From the NCBI GenBank assembly GCA_012317185.1, contig CP048838.1:682001-746000 (forward strand): a stretch of DNA of 64,000 nucleotides. Reading direction: 5' to 3'. This DNA comes from [Clostridium] innocuum. Its GTDB lineage: Bacteria > Bacillota_I > Bacilli_A > Erysipelotrichales > Erysipelotrichaceae. Below are positions 18,377 to 28,212 of the stretch, piece by piece (position 1 is the stretch's first letter; the number at the start of each line of letters is the position of its first letter). The notes below the pieces were generated by a model. It saw only the letters and a program-made list of their open reading frames with translations, made no database searches and had not been told where the DNA came from. The translations under genes and the position numbers were made by a program.

Positions 18377-18917
18377 TGTTTAAGAAATCCCCAGATAATC
18401 TGGAGATTGGTAAAGCTTTAGCATTGAGTCTTTAAAATAAAAAATTTTTTGATAAAAAACATACGCTCATAACTGCAAAAGAATCAAAAGGAAATAATGA
18501 AAACCGTACAATAAACTCTCACTTATGATTCTTAGGAGGAAGGAACTCGTTAGGGGGCTGACCTATCCAACACAGCAGGAAAAAATGACAAAATAATCAA
18601 GGCATATATGAAGCAGTGACTGAAAGAAGATAGACTGAGTGAAAATTGATTCTCGAAGTGAAATACTTGCTTACGGAAATTGTAAATAGAAATGCAAATG
18701 CCAGACCGTATTGTTACTCTGGTTAGCGTAGCCTGATTCTGAGTTCCTTGTGATGAGTACGATATATAACTGCATATTTTTATTTCCTATTCTGAGGAAA
18801 ATAAATAATATATAATTTTTCCTGTTATGCGGAATCAAGATTATTTGAGTAATCTGACATAAACGATTAATATGATATTGTAAAGTTCACGTGAATGATA
18901 GAAAGAGGTGAATGGAA
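18377..18917. other. Intergenic region upstream of the cellobiose-type PTS operon
   Basis: No coding frame is supported. Small palindromes are CCAGATAATCTGG near 18391, GATTA/TAATC at about 18839-18854, and the perfect 10-mer TTCACGTGAA (18886-18895), which sits between a possible -10 (TATGAT, 18871) and the RBS and could be a regulator or catabolite control site. Confidence 0.4.
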
Positions 18918-19223
18918 ATGAAAATTATATTACTCTGTGGATCGGGTGCCAGCAGTGGCTTTATGGCTGCAAGTATGAGAAAGGAAGCAAAAACCAGAGG
19001 ATTGGATTATGAGATAGAAGCTCATAGTGAATCTGAAATTCAGAATTATATCGATGAGGTAGACTGTGTCATGATTGGACCGCATCTAGCCTATTTAGAG
19101 GATGAATTACGAGAGGAATTGCTTTCAGGAACAAGGCTTCTTGTAATGGAGCATAGTTATTATGCAAAATTAGATGGTAAAAAAGCATTAGATCATTTGC
19201 ATAAAGTTTTAAAAGATAGCTAG
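18918..19223 (+). CDS. PTS EIIB component, lactose/cellobiose type
   Basis: A 101-residue EIIB with the Cys-containing P-loop LLCGSGASSGFM near the N-terminus. It phosphorylates incoming beta-glucosides with the EIIC encoded next. ATG 18918 is eight bases after AGAGGTG and preferred over ATG 18912. First gene of a five-gene cluster B-C-glucosidase-A-regulator. Confidence 0.88.
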   Translation: MKIILLCGSGASSGFMAASMRKEAKTRGLDYEIEAHSESEIQNYIDEVDCVMIGPHLAYLEDELREELLSGTRLLVMEHSYYAKLDGKKALDHLHKVLKDS

Positions 19224-19233
19224 GAGGAAGAAA

Positions 19234-20484
19234 ATGAAGAAATTTACAACATGGCTTGAAGATCGTTTTGTACCAGTTATGAATAAAGCAAATGGGAATA
19301 TATGGGTGCTTACAATAAAGGACTCTATCAATCTATTACTACCTGTTATTATGCTTGGGTCATTCTTCTGCTTATTATCTATACTCGAGGAATATATCAC
19401 GCTGCCTTTCTCTTTTTGGACAGGGTATGATTGGACTATTGGGAAACTCTCTCTGTTTATTAGTTTCTTGATACCATTTAATTTTTGCGAAAAAAAGAAA
19501 TATCGAAATCACCGCTTTGCTGCGGCAATTTCCGGATTAATTATATTTATGATTGTGGCAACTCCGCAAATTGAAACATCAAAAGATATTGGTTTCAGTA
19601 GCAGTGCATTAGGCGCAGGCGGTATGTTTGTAGCAATTATCACTGGAGTACTGGTTTCTTTAGTATTTGAAATTCTCCATAGCTTTTCATTTTTTAAAAA
19701 AGATTCCGTGTTACCAGGCTTTGTGAAAAATATGTTTGATATGATGATTCCCATGGGATTGATTGTGCTGGTTGGATGGCTCGGTGTTCAAGTCGGAAAC
19801 ATTGATGTCTATGCAATTATTCAGGAAGCATTCAAGCCCTTGACTAGTTTCATTCAAACATTGCCAGGTTGGATTCTCTTTGACTTTGCGCTGGTATTCT
19901 TATATTCGCTAGGCATATCAAACTGGGTATTAAGTCCTATAACAGAGCCGGTAACATTAGCGGCAATAGCAGCAAATGTTCTTATGGCAAGTGAAGGTGT
20001 AGCAAATGCTTCAGATTTAAATATGTTTACACAGGAACTGCGCTTTTCCACTTATATGATGATCGGTGGAACAGGTTGTACGCTACCTTTGGTCTTCATG
20101 CTGTTAAGAGCAAAGTCACAGAAATTGAAAACAATGGGAAGAGTTGGTCTGGTGCCGAGCCTGTTTAATATCAATGAACCAATTGTATATGGTTGTATAG
20201 CCTGGAATCCGTTATTGATGATACCAATGTGGCTAACTGCAATAATTCTACCCTGTGTAATTTGGGTCTTTACAAAAATTATAGCTTTTGCTCCGATACC
20301 AGCTATGGTATTTAATCTCTGGTATTGCCCGTATCCTGTCAGTACCTGGTTGATAACACGTTCTATTAATGCGATTTTATTAATGCTTATTTGCTTCGTT
20401 ATTGCGGCGATGATATACTATCCGTTTTTCAAAGTTTACGATAAGCAGGAGTATGAACAGGAACAAAAAGCATTGCAGAAATAA
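19234..20484 (+). CDS. PTS EIIC permease, lactose/cellobiose type
   Basis: A 416-residue membrane protein with about ten hydrophobic segments. Typical family features are the FEPVTLAA-like loop (ITEPVTLAAIAANVL) and LFNINEPIVYG, the conserved substrate-region motif of cellobiose/lactose permeases. The gene begins ten bases after the EIIB stop with AGGAGGAAG. Together with EIIB and EIIA it imports a beta-glucoside as its 6-phosphate. Confidence 0.92.
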   Translation: MKKFTTWLEDRFVPVMNKANGNIWVLTIKDSINLLLPVIMLGSFFCLLSILEEYITLPFSFWTGYDWTIGKLSLFISFLIPFNFCEKKKYRNHRFAAAISGLIIFMIVATPQIETSKDIGFSSSALGAGGMFVAIITGVLVSLVFEILHSFSFFKKDSVLPGFVKNMFDMMIPMGLIVLVGWLGVQVGNIDVYAIIQEAFKPLTSFIQTLPGWILFDFALVFLYSLGISNWVLSPITEPVTLAAIAANVLMASEGVANASDLNMFTQELRFSTYMMIGGTGCTLPLVFMLLRAKSQKLKTMGRVGLVPSLFNINEPIVYGCIAWNPLLMIPMWLTAIILPCVIWVFTKIIAFAPIPAMVFNLWYCPYPVSTWLITRSINAILLMLICFVIAAMIYYPFFKVYDKQEYEQEQKALQK

Positions 20485-20500
20485 TCGGAGGTAAAACACA

Positions 20501-21916
20501 ATGACAAAATTTTTATGGGGATCTGCTACTGCGGCATATCAATGTGAAGGAGCATGGAACATAGACGGAAAAGGTATTAGTCAATGGGATGAATTTTCTC
20601 ATCATTCACCGTTGAATATAAATCATGTGACTGGAGATATAGCCAGTGATTTCTATCACCGCTATGAAGAAGATATCAGATTACTGAAAGAATCTAATCA
20701 AAATTCATTCCGAATGTCAATTTCCTGGGCCAGAATTATACCGGATGGAATAGGAACCGTAAATAATGAAGGAGTAAGGTTTTATCGTGAGGTATTTAAG
20801 TGTTTAAGGGAAAATGGCGTGGAACCTAACGTGACTCTGTATCATTATGATTTGCCGATGGCTTTGGAAAAAGAAGGTGGATGGGAAAATATTAAAACAG
20901 CATATGCTTTTGCAGAATATGCTGCTGTATGTTTCCGTGAATTTCGTGATATTGTGAAAATCTGGGTGACAGTAAATGAACCTGTATATAATCTTATGTG
21001 TTGTTATGGAGTAGGTAATTATCCACCGCATGTAAAAAATCCAAAAAAATTTGCATGTGCAGGTTATCATTATATGCTGGCCTCTGCTTTAGCAGTACAG
21101 AAATTCAGAAATTTAAATATCGATGGCAAAATCGGTATCGTTCACGATATACATCCTGTATATGCCCTTAATAATACAGAGGCGTATCATTTTGCACAGC
21201 GTATGGCAGATAACGTTTTGAATAACTGGGTGTTAGATACCGCAGTATTAGGTTATTTTCCATCGGACTTCATTAATGAACTAGAAAAGCATTTTCCTTT
21301 GGATTTTATGAGAGATGAACACAGGGAATTGTTTCGCAAGGGAACGGTTGATTTTATAGGTATTAATTATTATACAAGGGCTTTTGTTAAACCTTACACG
21401 GATGGTGAAACATGTTTTAATGAAAATAATAGTGGGAAGCGCGAGGAAGGTGCTGCAAAAAAACTAATGAATGTAAAAGGTATGTTTGAAAGAGTAGAGG
21501 ATCCAGATGGTAAATACTCAGATTGGGATATGGAGATTTATCCTGAAGGATTGTATGATTCTTTAATGCTAATTAAAAGTCGTTATCAAAATATACCAGT
21601 TTATATAACAGAAAACGGTATAGGTTTACATGAAACATTAGAAAATGGAACAATAGAGGATGATGATCGAATTAATTTTCTGGATGCACATATAAATGCA
21701 ATGCAGAAGGCAATAAAGGATGGAGCAAATGTTTGCGGATATTATGTTTGGTCCACGTTTGACTTATACAGTTGGGTAAATGGTTATGAAAAGCGATATG
21801 GATTGATATATATTGACTTTAATGACGAGAGACTTATTCGAATACCTAAAAAAAGTTATTACTGGTATAAGCAATTGATAGAAAACACAAATGTTAGGTA
21901 CGGAGAGGCTGTATGA
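20501..21916 (+). CDS. 6-phospho-beta-glucosidase (GH1)
   Basis: A 471-residue GH1 enzyme. The acid/base Glu is in WVTVNEPVY and the nucleophile Glu in YITENGIG; the N-terminus FLWGSATAAYQCEGAW is the classic GH1 start. The 6-phospho specificity is supported by context and by the conserved KRYGLIYIDFND region. It hydrolyses the imported phosphorylated disaccharide to glucose-6-phosphate and an aglycone or glucose in the cytoplasm. It overlaps the following EIIA gene by four bases. Confidence 0.93.
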   Translation: MTKFLWGSATAAYQCEGAWNIDGKGISQWDEFSHHSPLNINHVTGDIASDFYHRYEEDIRLLKESNQNSFRMSISWARIIPDGIGTVNNEGVRFYREVFKCLRENGVEPNVTLYHYDLPMALEKEGGWENIKTAYAFAEYAAVCFREFRDIVKIWVTVNEPVYNLMCCYGVGNYPPHVKNPKKFACAGYHYMLASALAVQKFRNLNIDGKIGIVHDIHPVYALNNTEAYHFAQRMADNVLNNWVLDTAVLGYFPSDFINELEKHFPLDFMRDEHRELFRKGTVDFIGINYYTRAFVKPYTDGETCFNENNSGKREEGAAKKLMNVKGMFERVEDPDGKYSDWDMEIYPEGLYDSLMLIKSRYQNIPVYITENGIGLHETLENGTIEDDDRINFLDAHINAMQKAIKDGANVCGYYVWSTFDLYSWVNGYEKRYGLIYIDFNDERLIRIPKKSYYWYKQLIENTNVRYGEAV

Positions 21917-22248
21917 GTGAAGAAATAATGGAGCAGGCAATGAATATTATATTATTTGCCGGAGATGCAAGAACGTATTGTGAAAGAGCTTTAAATGCAA
22001 TAGCAGACTTCAATTTTGCTGATGCAAAAGAAAATCTTGCACTTTGCGAACAGCATATTATTGAAGCTCATACAATACATACGAAAATTGTTCAGCGGGA
22101 GGCTGCAGGAGAAACTTTTGATTATATGATGTTGTTTGCACATGCGCAAGATACGCTTATGACGATTGCAAGTGAAATCCATTTGACAAAGAAGTTACTG
22201 AATATGTATCGCGTTATCGATGAAAGATTTAAAAATCTGGAGAAATGA
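21913..22248 (+). CDS. PTS EIIA component, lactose/cellobiose type
   Basis: A 111-residue helical EIIA. The active His is in MLFAHAQDTLM (about residue 75), the family signature normally reading HAQDHLM. It acts as a trimer between HPr and EIIB. Coupled by ATGA overlap to the glucosidase and followed by a terminator. Confidence 0.9.
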   Translation: MSEEIMEQAMNIILFAGDARTYCERALNAIADFNFADAKENLALCEQHIIEAHTIHTKIVQREAAGETFDYMMLFAHAQDTLMTIASEIHLTKKLLNMYRVIDERFKNLEK

Positions 22249-22262
22249 AAAATAATAGGATT

Positions 22263-22287
22263 AGAAGCAGGAAATTCTGCTTCTTTT
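22263..22287 (+). terminator. Rho-independent terminator after the EIIA gene
   Basis: AGAAGCAG - GAAATT - CTGCTTCT perfect stem followed by TTTT. It separates the PTS genes from the regulator gene downstream. Confidence 0.75.
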
Positions 22288-22362
22288 CCCATATTTTGGG
22301 GATAAAAATGAGCTGTGTTAAAATTAATTATGTGATAGGATAAATATAGAGAGGTATTTAGT

Positions 22363-24264
22363 ATGGCAATTAATATTAATGACATATTACAGTATTTAAG
22401 AAAAGAAGGGGAATGGGTGGAATCTAAGACATTAGCAGATAATTTCAAGGTTTCAACAAGAACTATACGCAACTATATCAGAAAAATCAATACCAGGGCA
22501 AATCAAACTATTGTGCTGTCATCCTACCGCGGTTATAAATTAGATAATAAAAGTACTATTGATGTGTCTAAAGTATCTGATACTTTGGAAAACCGATATG
22601 ACTATATTATTCGTAGACTATTATGCTGTAATGAAATAGATTCATATGATCTTGCGGATGAATTATGTATTAGCGATTCTACGTTAGATTTGGATATAAG
22701 AAAATGTAAGAATATTTTAAGTCAATATAATCTTCAATTAAAAAAACATAGAAATATTTTATCACTGTCAGGCATGGAGCAAGATAAAAGAAAGTTTATG
22801 AACAAACTGATTAGCAATGAAAATGTGAATGATTTTATACATTCCTATAATGAAATGTTAACAGATGAAGCTGACATTGATTATTTGGTATTGTGTCAGC
22901 AACTGCATGATATATTTACTGAAGAAGGTCTTTTTGTAAATGATTATGAACTAAATAATATTGCGGTTCATATTATGGTTGTTATAATACGTATTCGTAC
23001 GTCAAAATCAATACTTGAGGATGTTAAACTGTCTAAAATTATAGATACACACGACTATCGTGTTTCATTACGGATAAAAAAAATGCTTGATAAATTTTAT
23101 TCTGTACATATGAATGAGGCAGAATTATATTATTTAACCCTGCTTATTTTATCGAATAGCAGTACGATCGATGACACATTTGTAAATATGGACAATATTT
23201 ATCAATACATTGAAGAAGAATATATTAATATATCAAAAGATATTATAAAACAACTAAACGAAGCTTATCATCTGGATGATTTTGATGAAACCTTTTTTAT
23301 TAAATTTTCAATTCATATAAAAAATTTATGTTTTAGATTAAAGCATCATTATCACGTTCAAAACCCTTTATCAGTTAAAATAAAAAAAGAGTATCCTCTG
23401 GTATATGACATGGCAGTCTTCGTTGCAAAAGAGCTCAGTACCTTTGGATTTGATAAGATTTCAGATGATGAGATCGCCTTTATTGCTTTTCATATCGGTG
23501 CTTATTTAGAGAATACTAAAAATTGCGAAGATAGTTGCAGTTGCTGTTTTATTTATACAGATTATCACGACATGCATGAAAAATGTATGAAAGAAATTAT
23601 TAGAATTTTTGGTAATCGGATTCATATTCAGAAAGTTTTATCTTATAGACATATTCAGCAGGTTACGCATTGTGACTTAATTATATCAATGAGTGAGATA
23701 TCAGAATATATAACCTTACCTTTTGTTTGTGTCGGACCTTTTCTATCTAAGAGTGATATAAAATCAATAGACGATAAACTGATTTCAATAGAAAAAAATA
23801 AAAATAAAAAGGCAGTAGGAGAGTATTTAAGGAAGTTTGTGGGAGAACAATTGTTTTATAAGGAGGTTTATACAAACAGTATCGAAGAAATGATTAAAAA
23901 ACTATGCAGTAAATGTTGTCAAATGGGACTTTGTGATAAGGATTATGTATATAAGGTGATGGAACGAGAAAAAATGTCAAGTACGTCTTTCCCTAATCGT
24001 GTTGCAGTACCTCATTCGCTATTACATTCTAGCGAGCATTCATTTTTGTCGATTGTTATTAATGAAAAACCGATGATGTGGAACCAGTATGATGTGAATC
24101 TAATCATTCTTATAGGATTTGGTAAAGATGATCAGGAAATATTTTCACACCTTTTCGATCAACTGATTGCTGCCCTTTATGAGCAAAGCAATGTAGACCG
24201 TTTGTTGAGATGTAAAACTTATGATGAATTCATTTGTAATCTTGAAAAAATTTTAACTGATTGA
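22363..24264 (+). CDS. LicR-like transcriptional activator (HTH-PRD-EIIB-EIIA)
   Basis: A 633-residue regulator: HTH (FKVSTRTIRNYIRKI, residues 28-42), a second HTH, two PRD domains with His (about 190-390), an EIIB-like domain lacking the canonical P-loop (CCFIYTDYHDMH, about 393) and an EIIA domain with the His in VAVPHSLLH (about 549). Likely controls the adjacent beta-glucoside operon in response to PTS phosphorylation and HPr. Codon use is AT-richer than that of neighbouring chromosomal genes, as across this whole cluster. SD AGAGAGG eight bases before the ATG. Confidence 0.87.
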   Translation: MAININDILQYLRKEGEWVESKTLADNFKVSTRTIRNYIRKINTRANQTIVLSSYRGYKLDNKSTIDVSKVSDTLENRYDYIIRRLLCCNEIDSYDLADELCISDSTLDLDIRKCKNILSQYNLQLKKHRNILSLSGMEQDKRKFMNKLISNENVNDFIHSYNEMLTDEADIDYLVLCQQLHDIFTEEGLFVNDYELNNIAVHIMVVIIRIRTSKSILEDVKLSKIIDTHDYRVSLRIKKMLDKFYSVHMNEAELYYLTLLILSNSSTIDDTFVNMDNIYQYIEEEYINISKDIIKQLNEAYHLDDFDETFFIKFSIHIKNLCFRLKHHYHVQNPLSVKIKKEYPLVYDMAVFVAKELSTFGFDKISDDEIAFIAFHIGAYLENTKNCEDSCSCCFIYTDYHDMHEKCMKEIIRIFGNRIHIQKVLSYRHIQQVTHCDLIISMSEISEYITLPFVCVGPFLSKSDIKSIDDKLISIEKNKNKKAVGEYLRKFVGEQLFYKEVYTNSIEEMIKKLCSKCCQMGLCDKDYVYKVMEREKMSSTSFPNRVAVPHSLLHSSEHSFLSIVINEKPMMWNQYDVNLIILIGFGKDDQEIFSHLFDQLIAALYEQSNVDRLLRCKTYDEFICNLEKILTD

Positions 24265-24524
24265 ATAAGTATTAAATCAAGTGGAACTTTGCAAGGATAC
24301 CCGAGAAGTCTTAATTATTTCATCATTGTTAGCAATTCGGTTATGCAACAATATGATTAAGGGTGAAAAAGAAGAGCTTTCGTTTTATAAATGGTGTTAT
24401 CATATTCATATAAGAAAAACAGAAATCAGAAACCAGTTTTTTCCAGTCTCTGCTTTTCTTGAATATTTCATATTTATTCAATATATTAACTATTGAACTC
24501 CTCTGCGACAGAATGAAATGAGAT

Positions 24525-24554
24525 AAGCATCCCTGAAACGGGGATGCTTTTTTG
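24525..24554 (+). terminator. Rho-independent terminator of the LicR-like gene
   Basis: AAGCATCCC - TGAAAC - GGGATGCTT followed by TTTT; perfect nine-bp stem. Confidence 0.85.
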
Positions 24555-24560
24555 TCTGGA

Positions 24561-24626
24561 AAAGATGTTGAAAGCATACATTTTTTACCATATAGTTTTC
24601 ACCTATGCTTCTCTACAACATCTTTT
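24561..24626 (+). repeat. Inverted repeat forming a long hairpin
   Basis: AAAGATGTTGAAAGCATA and TATGCTT..CAACATCTTT pair across about 30 bases (one five-base bulge), followed by TTTTT. It is terminator-like in both directions, directly after another terminator, so it may be a second terminator or a leader structure for the activator gene downstream. Confidence 0.5.
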
Positions 24627-24796
24627 TCGCAGATAATGATTTTTTCTTTCGTGAAACAGAATGAAATTCATGTATAATAAAGAGTAATAGGAAGTATTTT
24701 GTATAATCAAATACATTATCTAATAATTATACAGAATATGTATGGGTGGTTCACTTCTGAAATACACGTATTTCATGGAAGAAAAGGAGAGAGTGC

Positions 24797-27622
24797 ATGA
24801 GCGATAATACGATCAGGCAGGGCATTCTGGAACTGCTGGAAAGGGAATGCAGTATTCTGGATTTTGACAATTTATGGTCGTCTGAGGAACTGGAGGCACT
24901 GACGGCAACGTGGCTGAGCGATCATTTCCAATGCAGCCGAAATCTGATTTCCCATTACATGAGTGAGCTGCAGCAAAAGGGGCAGATTATCAAAATCAAT
25001 ACACGCCCGGTATACTTCTTTCTGCGAAAATCACTGGAGGAACGCTTTTCCGTACAGCTGCAGAGCGATATTTATGAGACACTGGAAGAAATGCGCAATG
25101 AATTAAAGGCAGCGGATAAGAAGCATGCATTTATGAATCTGATTGGTGCACAGGACAGTCTGAGCTATGTGGTAGAGCAATGCAAAGCAGCTGTCTCCTA
25201 TCCTGATCACGGACTTCCGATTCTTTTACAGGGACCTACCGGAACCGGGAAAAGTCTGATCGCACAGCTGATGTTTCAATATGGGAAGGATACGCATATC
25301 CTATCCGTAGACAGCCGGTTTGTGACGGTAAACTGCTCGGAATATGCAAACAATCCGGAGATGCTGATGACCAATTTATTCGGCTATAAAAAAGGTGCCT
25401 ATACCGGTGCGGAAAAGGATACCCCCGGATTGCTGGCACTGGCTGATGGCGGTATTCTGTTTATGGATGAGGTACACGGACTGAAGCCGGAATGTCAGGA
25501 AAAGATATTTCTCTTCATGGATAAGGGCATTTATCATATGGTCGGGGATAATGATGTATGGTATGAATCCAATGCGAGAGTGATTTTCGCGACAACCATG
25601 CAGCCAAGTGAGGTGCTGCTGAAAACACTGCTGCGAAGGATACCGCTGATTGTCAAGGTGCCTTCCCTTGCAGAGCGCCCTCTGCAGGAGAAGCGAAGAC
25701 TTCTGCAATTTCTGATACAGGAGGAGGAACAGCATATTCAACGGGAAATCTGCCTGTCGGATCTGGTCTATCGCACGCTGGAGCGTCATGTTTTTGCCGG
25801 CAATGTCGGAGGGTTGAAAAACTGTATCCGGGCAAGCGTTGCCAAGGCATTTCTACGCAGTCAGGAAAAACAGAAGCATGTGGAGCTGCATCTGTATGAT
25901 CTGCCCAGCGACCTGCTGGAAAGCACAGGTCAGGACCTGACACTGTACAGCTATGACGATAAAACAATGATTCGCAGCGGTGATATGCTGGTAAATATAC
26001 AAAAGGACGGGCATCTGTATAAACTGAATTCCTACCTTGTTCACAAATACCGTACCTTGAATCATGCCGAGCTGAAGCTTTCCTCCTATGTGGAAAGCTG
26101 CTGCCGAAAGCTGGAACAGTATGTGGATTATCTGTTTGCGGGAAATACCTATGAATCGCCGAAGCTCGATATGATGAATCATCTGGTGAAGAATATCATG
26201 AATATAGTGATTCATAAGTATCATCTGGAAACATTCTCCAACAATGAAATATCCGTGCTTGTTCATTTTATGAATGATTATATGCAGAACTATGCTTCCA
26301 TCAACCAGCTGAGAATCTGTAACCGCAAGGATGTGGAGCAGCTGCAGAATCTGCTGCATCGTGAATACGGACTGGAATATGATATTGTCTGTGATATCTG
26401 GCAGCTGGTCAGTGATGCGTTAAACTTTGTGCCCGGACCGTTTGCTTTTCTGGACCTGTTCCTATTTATCCGGTATTTTGACCGGGACATGCAGGCTGCG
26501 GATATTCCGGCAGTGATTATCGCCCATGGCTATGCAATTGCCAGCGGAATTGCCGAGGTTGCCAATCAGCTGTTGAAGCAGCATGTTTTTGATGCTATCG
26601 ATATGCCGATTGAAAGTGACTTTGAAGTTATCGTAACGAAGCTGAGCGACTATTTAAAGGGGAAAGAAAGCAGTAAGGAAGTAATCGTCCTTGTCGATAT
26701 GGGCTCCTTGGAGGATATCTATCAGCGATTGGGCAGTGTTAAGCTTATGGATATCGGTATCATCAATAATGTTACGACAAAGCTGGCGCTCGATATCGGC
26801 AGTATGATTTTGGAAAAAATGACGATACAGGATATCCTCAGGGAAGCCAGCAGTCATCTTCCTTATCATTATAAAATCATCAAAAACCGTGTGAAGCAGG
26901 ATGCCGTCTTATCGGTATGTGAGACAGGAATCGGTACGGCGGAGAAAATCAGTAATCTGATGGAGGAATCATTACCTGAACATGTATCCATCAGTGTGAT
27001 TCCCTATGATTTTGATTCCCTGATAAAATCGGGAAGAAGCTCTTCTATTTTTGAAAAATATAATATTCTGTTCATTGTTGGCACAAAGAATCCAAAAATA
27101 GCCGATATTCCTTTTATTTCATTGGAGGAAATGATTGAACAGAAGAGTGTGGAGAAAACGAATGCAGCGTTTGCCCAACGGATGCGTCCGGATCAGATTG
27201 AAGCCTTTAATGAAAATATGATTAAAAATTTCTCTATGGATAATTTACTGGACTATTTAACCATTTTGGACAGCGATAAGATTATCAACAGTGTGGAAAA
27301 AATCATTAAGACGATCCAGCGGGAACTGCAGATGGTTCTCAGCAGCAACATCACACTGGGCCTGTATATCCATATCAGCTGTCTGATTGAGCGGTTGATT
27401 ATCAATAAGAATGTGACGAAGTTTCATAATCTGGATACCTTTATACAGGAGCATGGAGATTTCATCGCTATTGTAAAACGGGCATTTCATGATGTAGAGG
27501 TGCATTACAATGTGGAAATACCGGTTAGTGAAATTGGCTATATTTACGATTATATCTTTAAGCGGGACAGTGTCAAGGCGGTGGATGACAGTGTCAACGA
27601 ATTATGGGAAACGATCGAATGA
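24797..27622 (+). CDS. LevR-type sigma-54-dependent transcriptional activator with PRD and EIIA-Man-like domains
   Basis: A 941-residue protein. N-terminal HTH region (about 30-70), AAA+ sigma-54 interaction domain with Walker A GPTGTGKS (146-153), the sigma-54 contact loop as GAYTGA (200-205; consensus GAFTGA) and ILFMDEVHG Walker B, then PRD1, an EIIA-Man-like domain (AVIIAHGYAIASGIAEV), an EIIB-like section and a C-terminal PRD2. LevR-type activators drive mannose-family PTS operons from -24/-12 promoters and are tuned by HPr/EIIB phosphorylation. The -24/-12 promoter right after the gene, before the PTS, fits exactly. SD AAAAGGAGAGAG precedes ATG 24797. Confidence 0.92.
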   Translation: MSDNTIRQGILELLERECSILDFDNLWSSEELEALTATWLSDHFQCSRNLISHYMSELQQKGQIIKINTRPVYFFLRKSLEERFSVQLQSDIYETLEEMRNELKAADKKHAFMNLIGAQDSLSYVVEQCKAAVSYPDHGLPILLQGPTGTGKSLIAQLMFQYGKDTHILSVDSRFVTVNCSEYANNPEMLMTNLFGYKKGAYTGAEKDTPGLLALADGGILFMDEVHGLKPECQEKIFLFMDKGIYHMVGDNDVWYESNARVIFATTMQPSEVLLKTLLRRIPLIVKVPSLAERPLQEKRRLLQFLIQEEEQHIQREICLSDLVYRTLERHVFAGNVGGLKNCIRASVAKAFLRSQEKQKHVELHLYDLPSDLLESTGQDLTLYSYDDKTMIRSGDMLVNIQKDGHLYKLNSYLVHKYRTLNHAELKLSSYVESCCRKLEQYVDYLFAGNTYESPKLDMMNHLVKNIMNIVIHKYHLETFSNNEISVLVHFMNDYMQNYASINQLRICNRKDVEQLQNLLHREYGLEYDIVCDIWQLVSDALNFVPGPFAFLDLFLFIRYFDRDMQAADIPAVIIAHGYAIASGIAEVANQLLKQHVFDAIDMPIESDFEVIVTKLSDYLKGKESSKEVIVLVDMGSLEDIYQRLGSVKLMDIGIINNVTTKLALDIGSMILEKMTIQDILREASSHLPYHYKIIKNRVKQDAVLSVCETGIGTAEKISNLMEESLPEHVSISVIPYDFDSLIKSGRSSSIFEKYNILFIVGTKNPKIADIPFISLEEMIEQKSVEKTNAAFAQRMRPDQIEAFNENMIKNFSMDNLLDYLTILDSDKIINSVEKIIKTIQRELQMVLSSNITLGLYIHISCLIERLIINKNVTKFHNLDTFIQEHGDFIAIVKRAFHDVEVHYNVEIPVSEIGYIYDYIFKRDSVKAVDDSVNELWETIE

Positions 27623-27715
27623 TGGTTTTTTGATAGTAGCTGCAATATCTTCAATAAAATTAAATAAGCCCCTGTTTAAAGGGGAAACAGGAACTGCGTG
27701 TCGATTTTACGAAAA

Positions 27716-27733
27716 TTGGCACGCAGTTTGCTT
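27716..27733 (+). promoter_or_regulatory. Sigma-54 (-24/-12) promoter of the mannose-family PTS operon
   Basis: TTGGCAC-GCAGT-TTGCTT matches the consensus TGGCAC-N5-TTGCW, with GG (27718-27719) and GC (27730-27731) exactly spaced. It lies about 45 bases before the first PTS start codon and just downstream of its LevR-type activator. A 15-bp imperfect inverted repeat (27694-27708 / 27712-27726, 13 of 15 matching) overlaps the -24 box, and CCTGTTT/AAACAGG arms at 27671-27691 lie further upstream. Confidence 0.85.
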
Positions 27734-27777
27734 ATAGATTAGTGAGACGTGAAATATCAGGAAAGGAGGGGAGGAAT

Positions 27778-28212
27778 TTGAGAAACATCATACTGGCTTC
27801 TCATGGTTCATTGGCCGAGGGCATGCTGAGTGCTGTGCGAATGATTGTGGGAAGCACGCAGGGAATCGCCGCATATGGATTGGACACTTATAAGACACCG
27901 CAGGATATCTACCAGCTGCTGAAGGAGCAGATTGAACAAAATCAGGATCAGGAGTACATCCTGCTCTGTGATATCAATGGCGGAAGTGTTCACAATCAGC
28001 TCATGCATTTATGCATCTTTCCCAAGGTTTATCTGATGACCGGAATGACGCTGTCTGTTGTATTGGAGCTGCTGCTGACACAGGATCATGGAAATACAGA
28101 GGAGCTTTTAAGGAAAACGATGGAGAATGCCAGGAAAAACATTCTGTTATTTAATTATCAAAGTGTTAAAAGTGAAATTGACAAAGGAATCGAGGATGAT
28201 AAATTATGGTAG
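27778..28212 (+). CDS. PTS EIIA component, mannose family
   Basis: A 144-residue EIIA-Man domain; the acceptor His is in IILASHGSLAEGM (about residue 10). Start: the TTG at 27778 follows GGAGGGGAGG and begins the domain; the upstream frame from 27742 is not compatible with the promoter's predicted start site. It overlaps the EIIB gene by seven bases. Confidence 0.85.
   Translation: MRNIILASHGSLAEGMLSAVRMIVGSTQGIAAYGLDTYKTPQDIYQLLKEQIEQNQDQEYILLCDINGGSVHNQLMHLCIFPKVYLMTGMTLSVVLELLLTQDHGNTEELLRKTMENARKNILLFNYQSVKSEIDKGIEDDKLW

Larger units (their letters stand above)
24265..24796. other. Intergenic stretch with two hairpins
   Basis: Short frames on both strands look random. The stretch holds a good terminator (24525-24554), a larger hairpin (24561-24626) and, at about 24673-24678, a TATAAT -10 box for the sigma-54 activator gene. 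Confidence 0.45.

Noticed and set aside
18886..18895. TTCACGTGAA as a definite catabolite control site
   Set aside because: It is a perfect palindrome but lacks the cre spacing and central CG context, so it is only listed within the intergenic entry.
24281..24577. Short frames on both strands after the LicR-like gene
   Set aside because: Hydrophobic or random composition across a terminator region; no ribosome sites.
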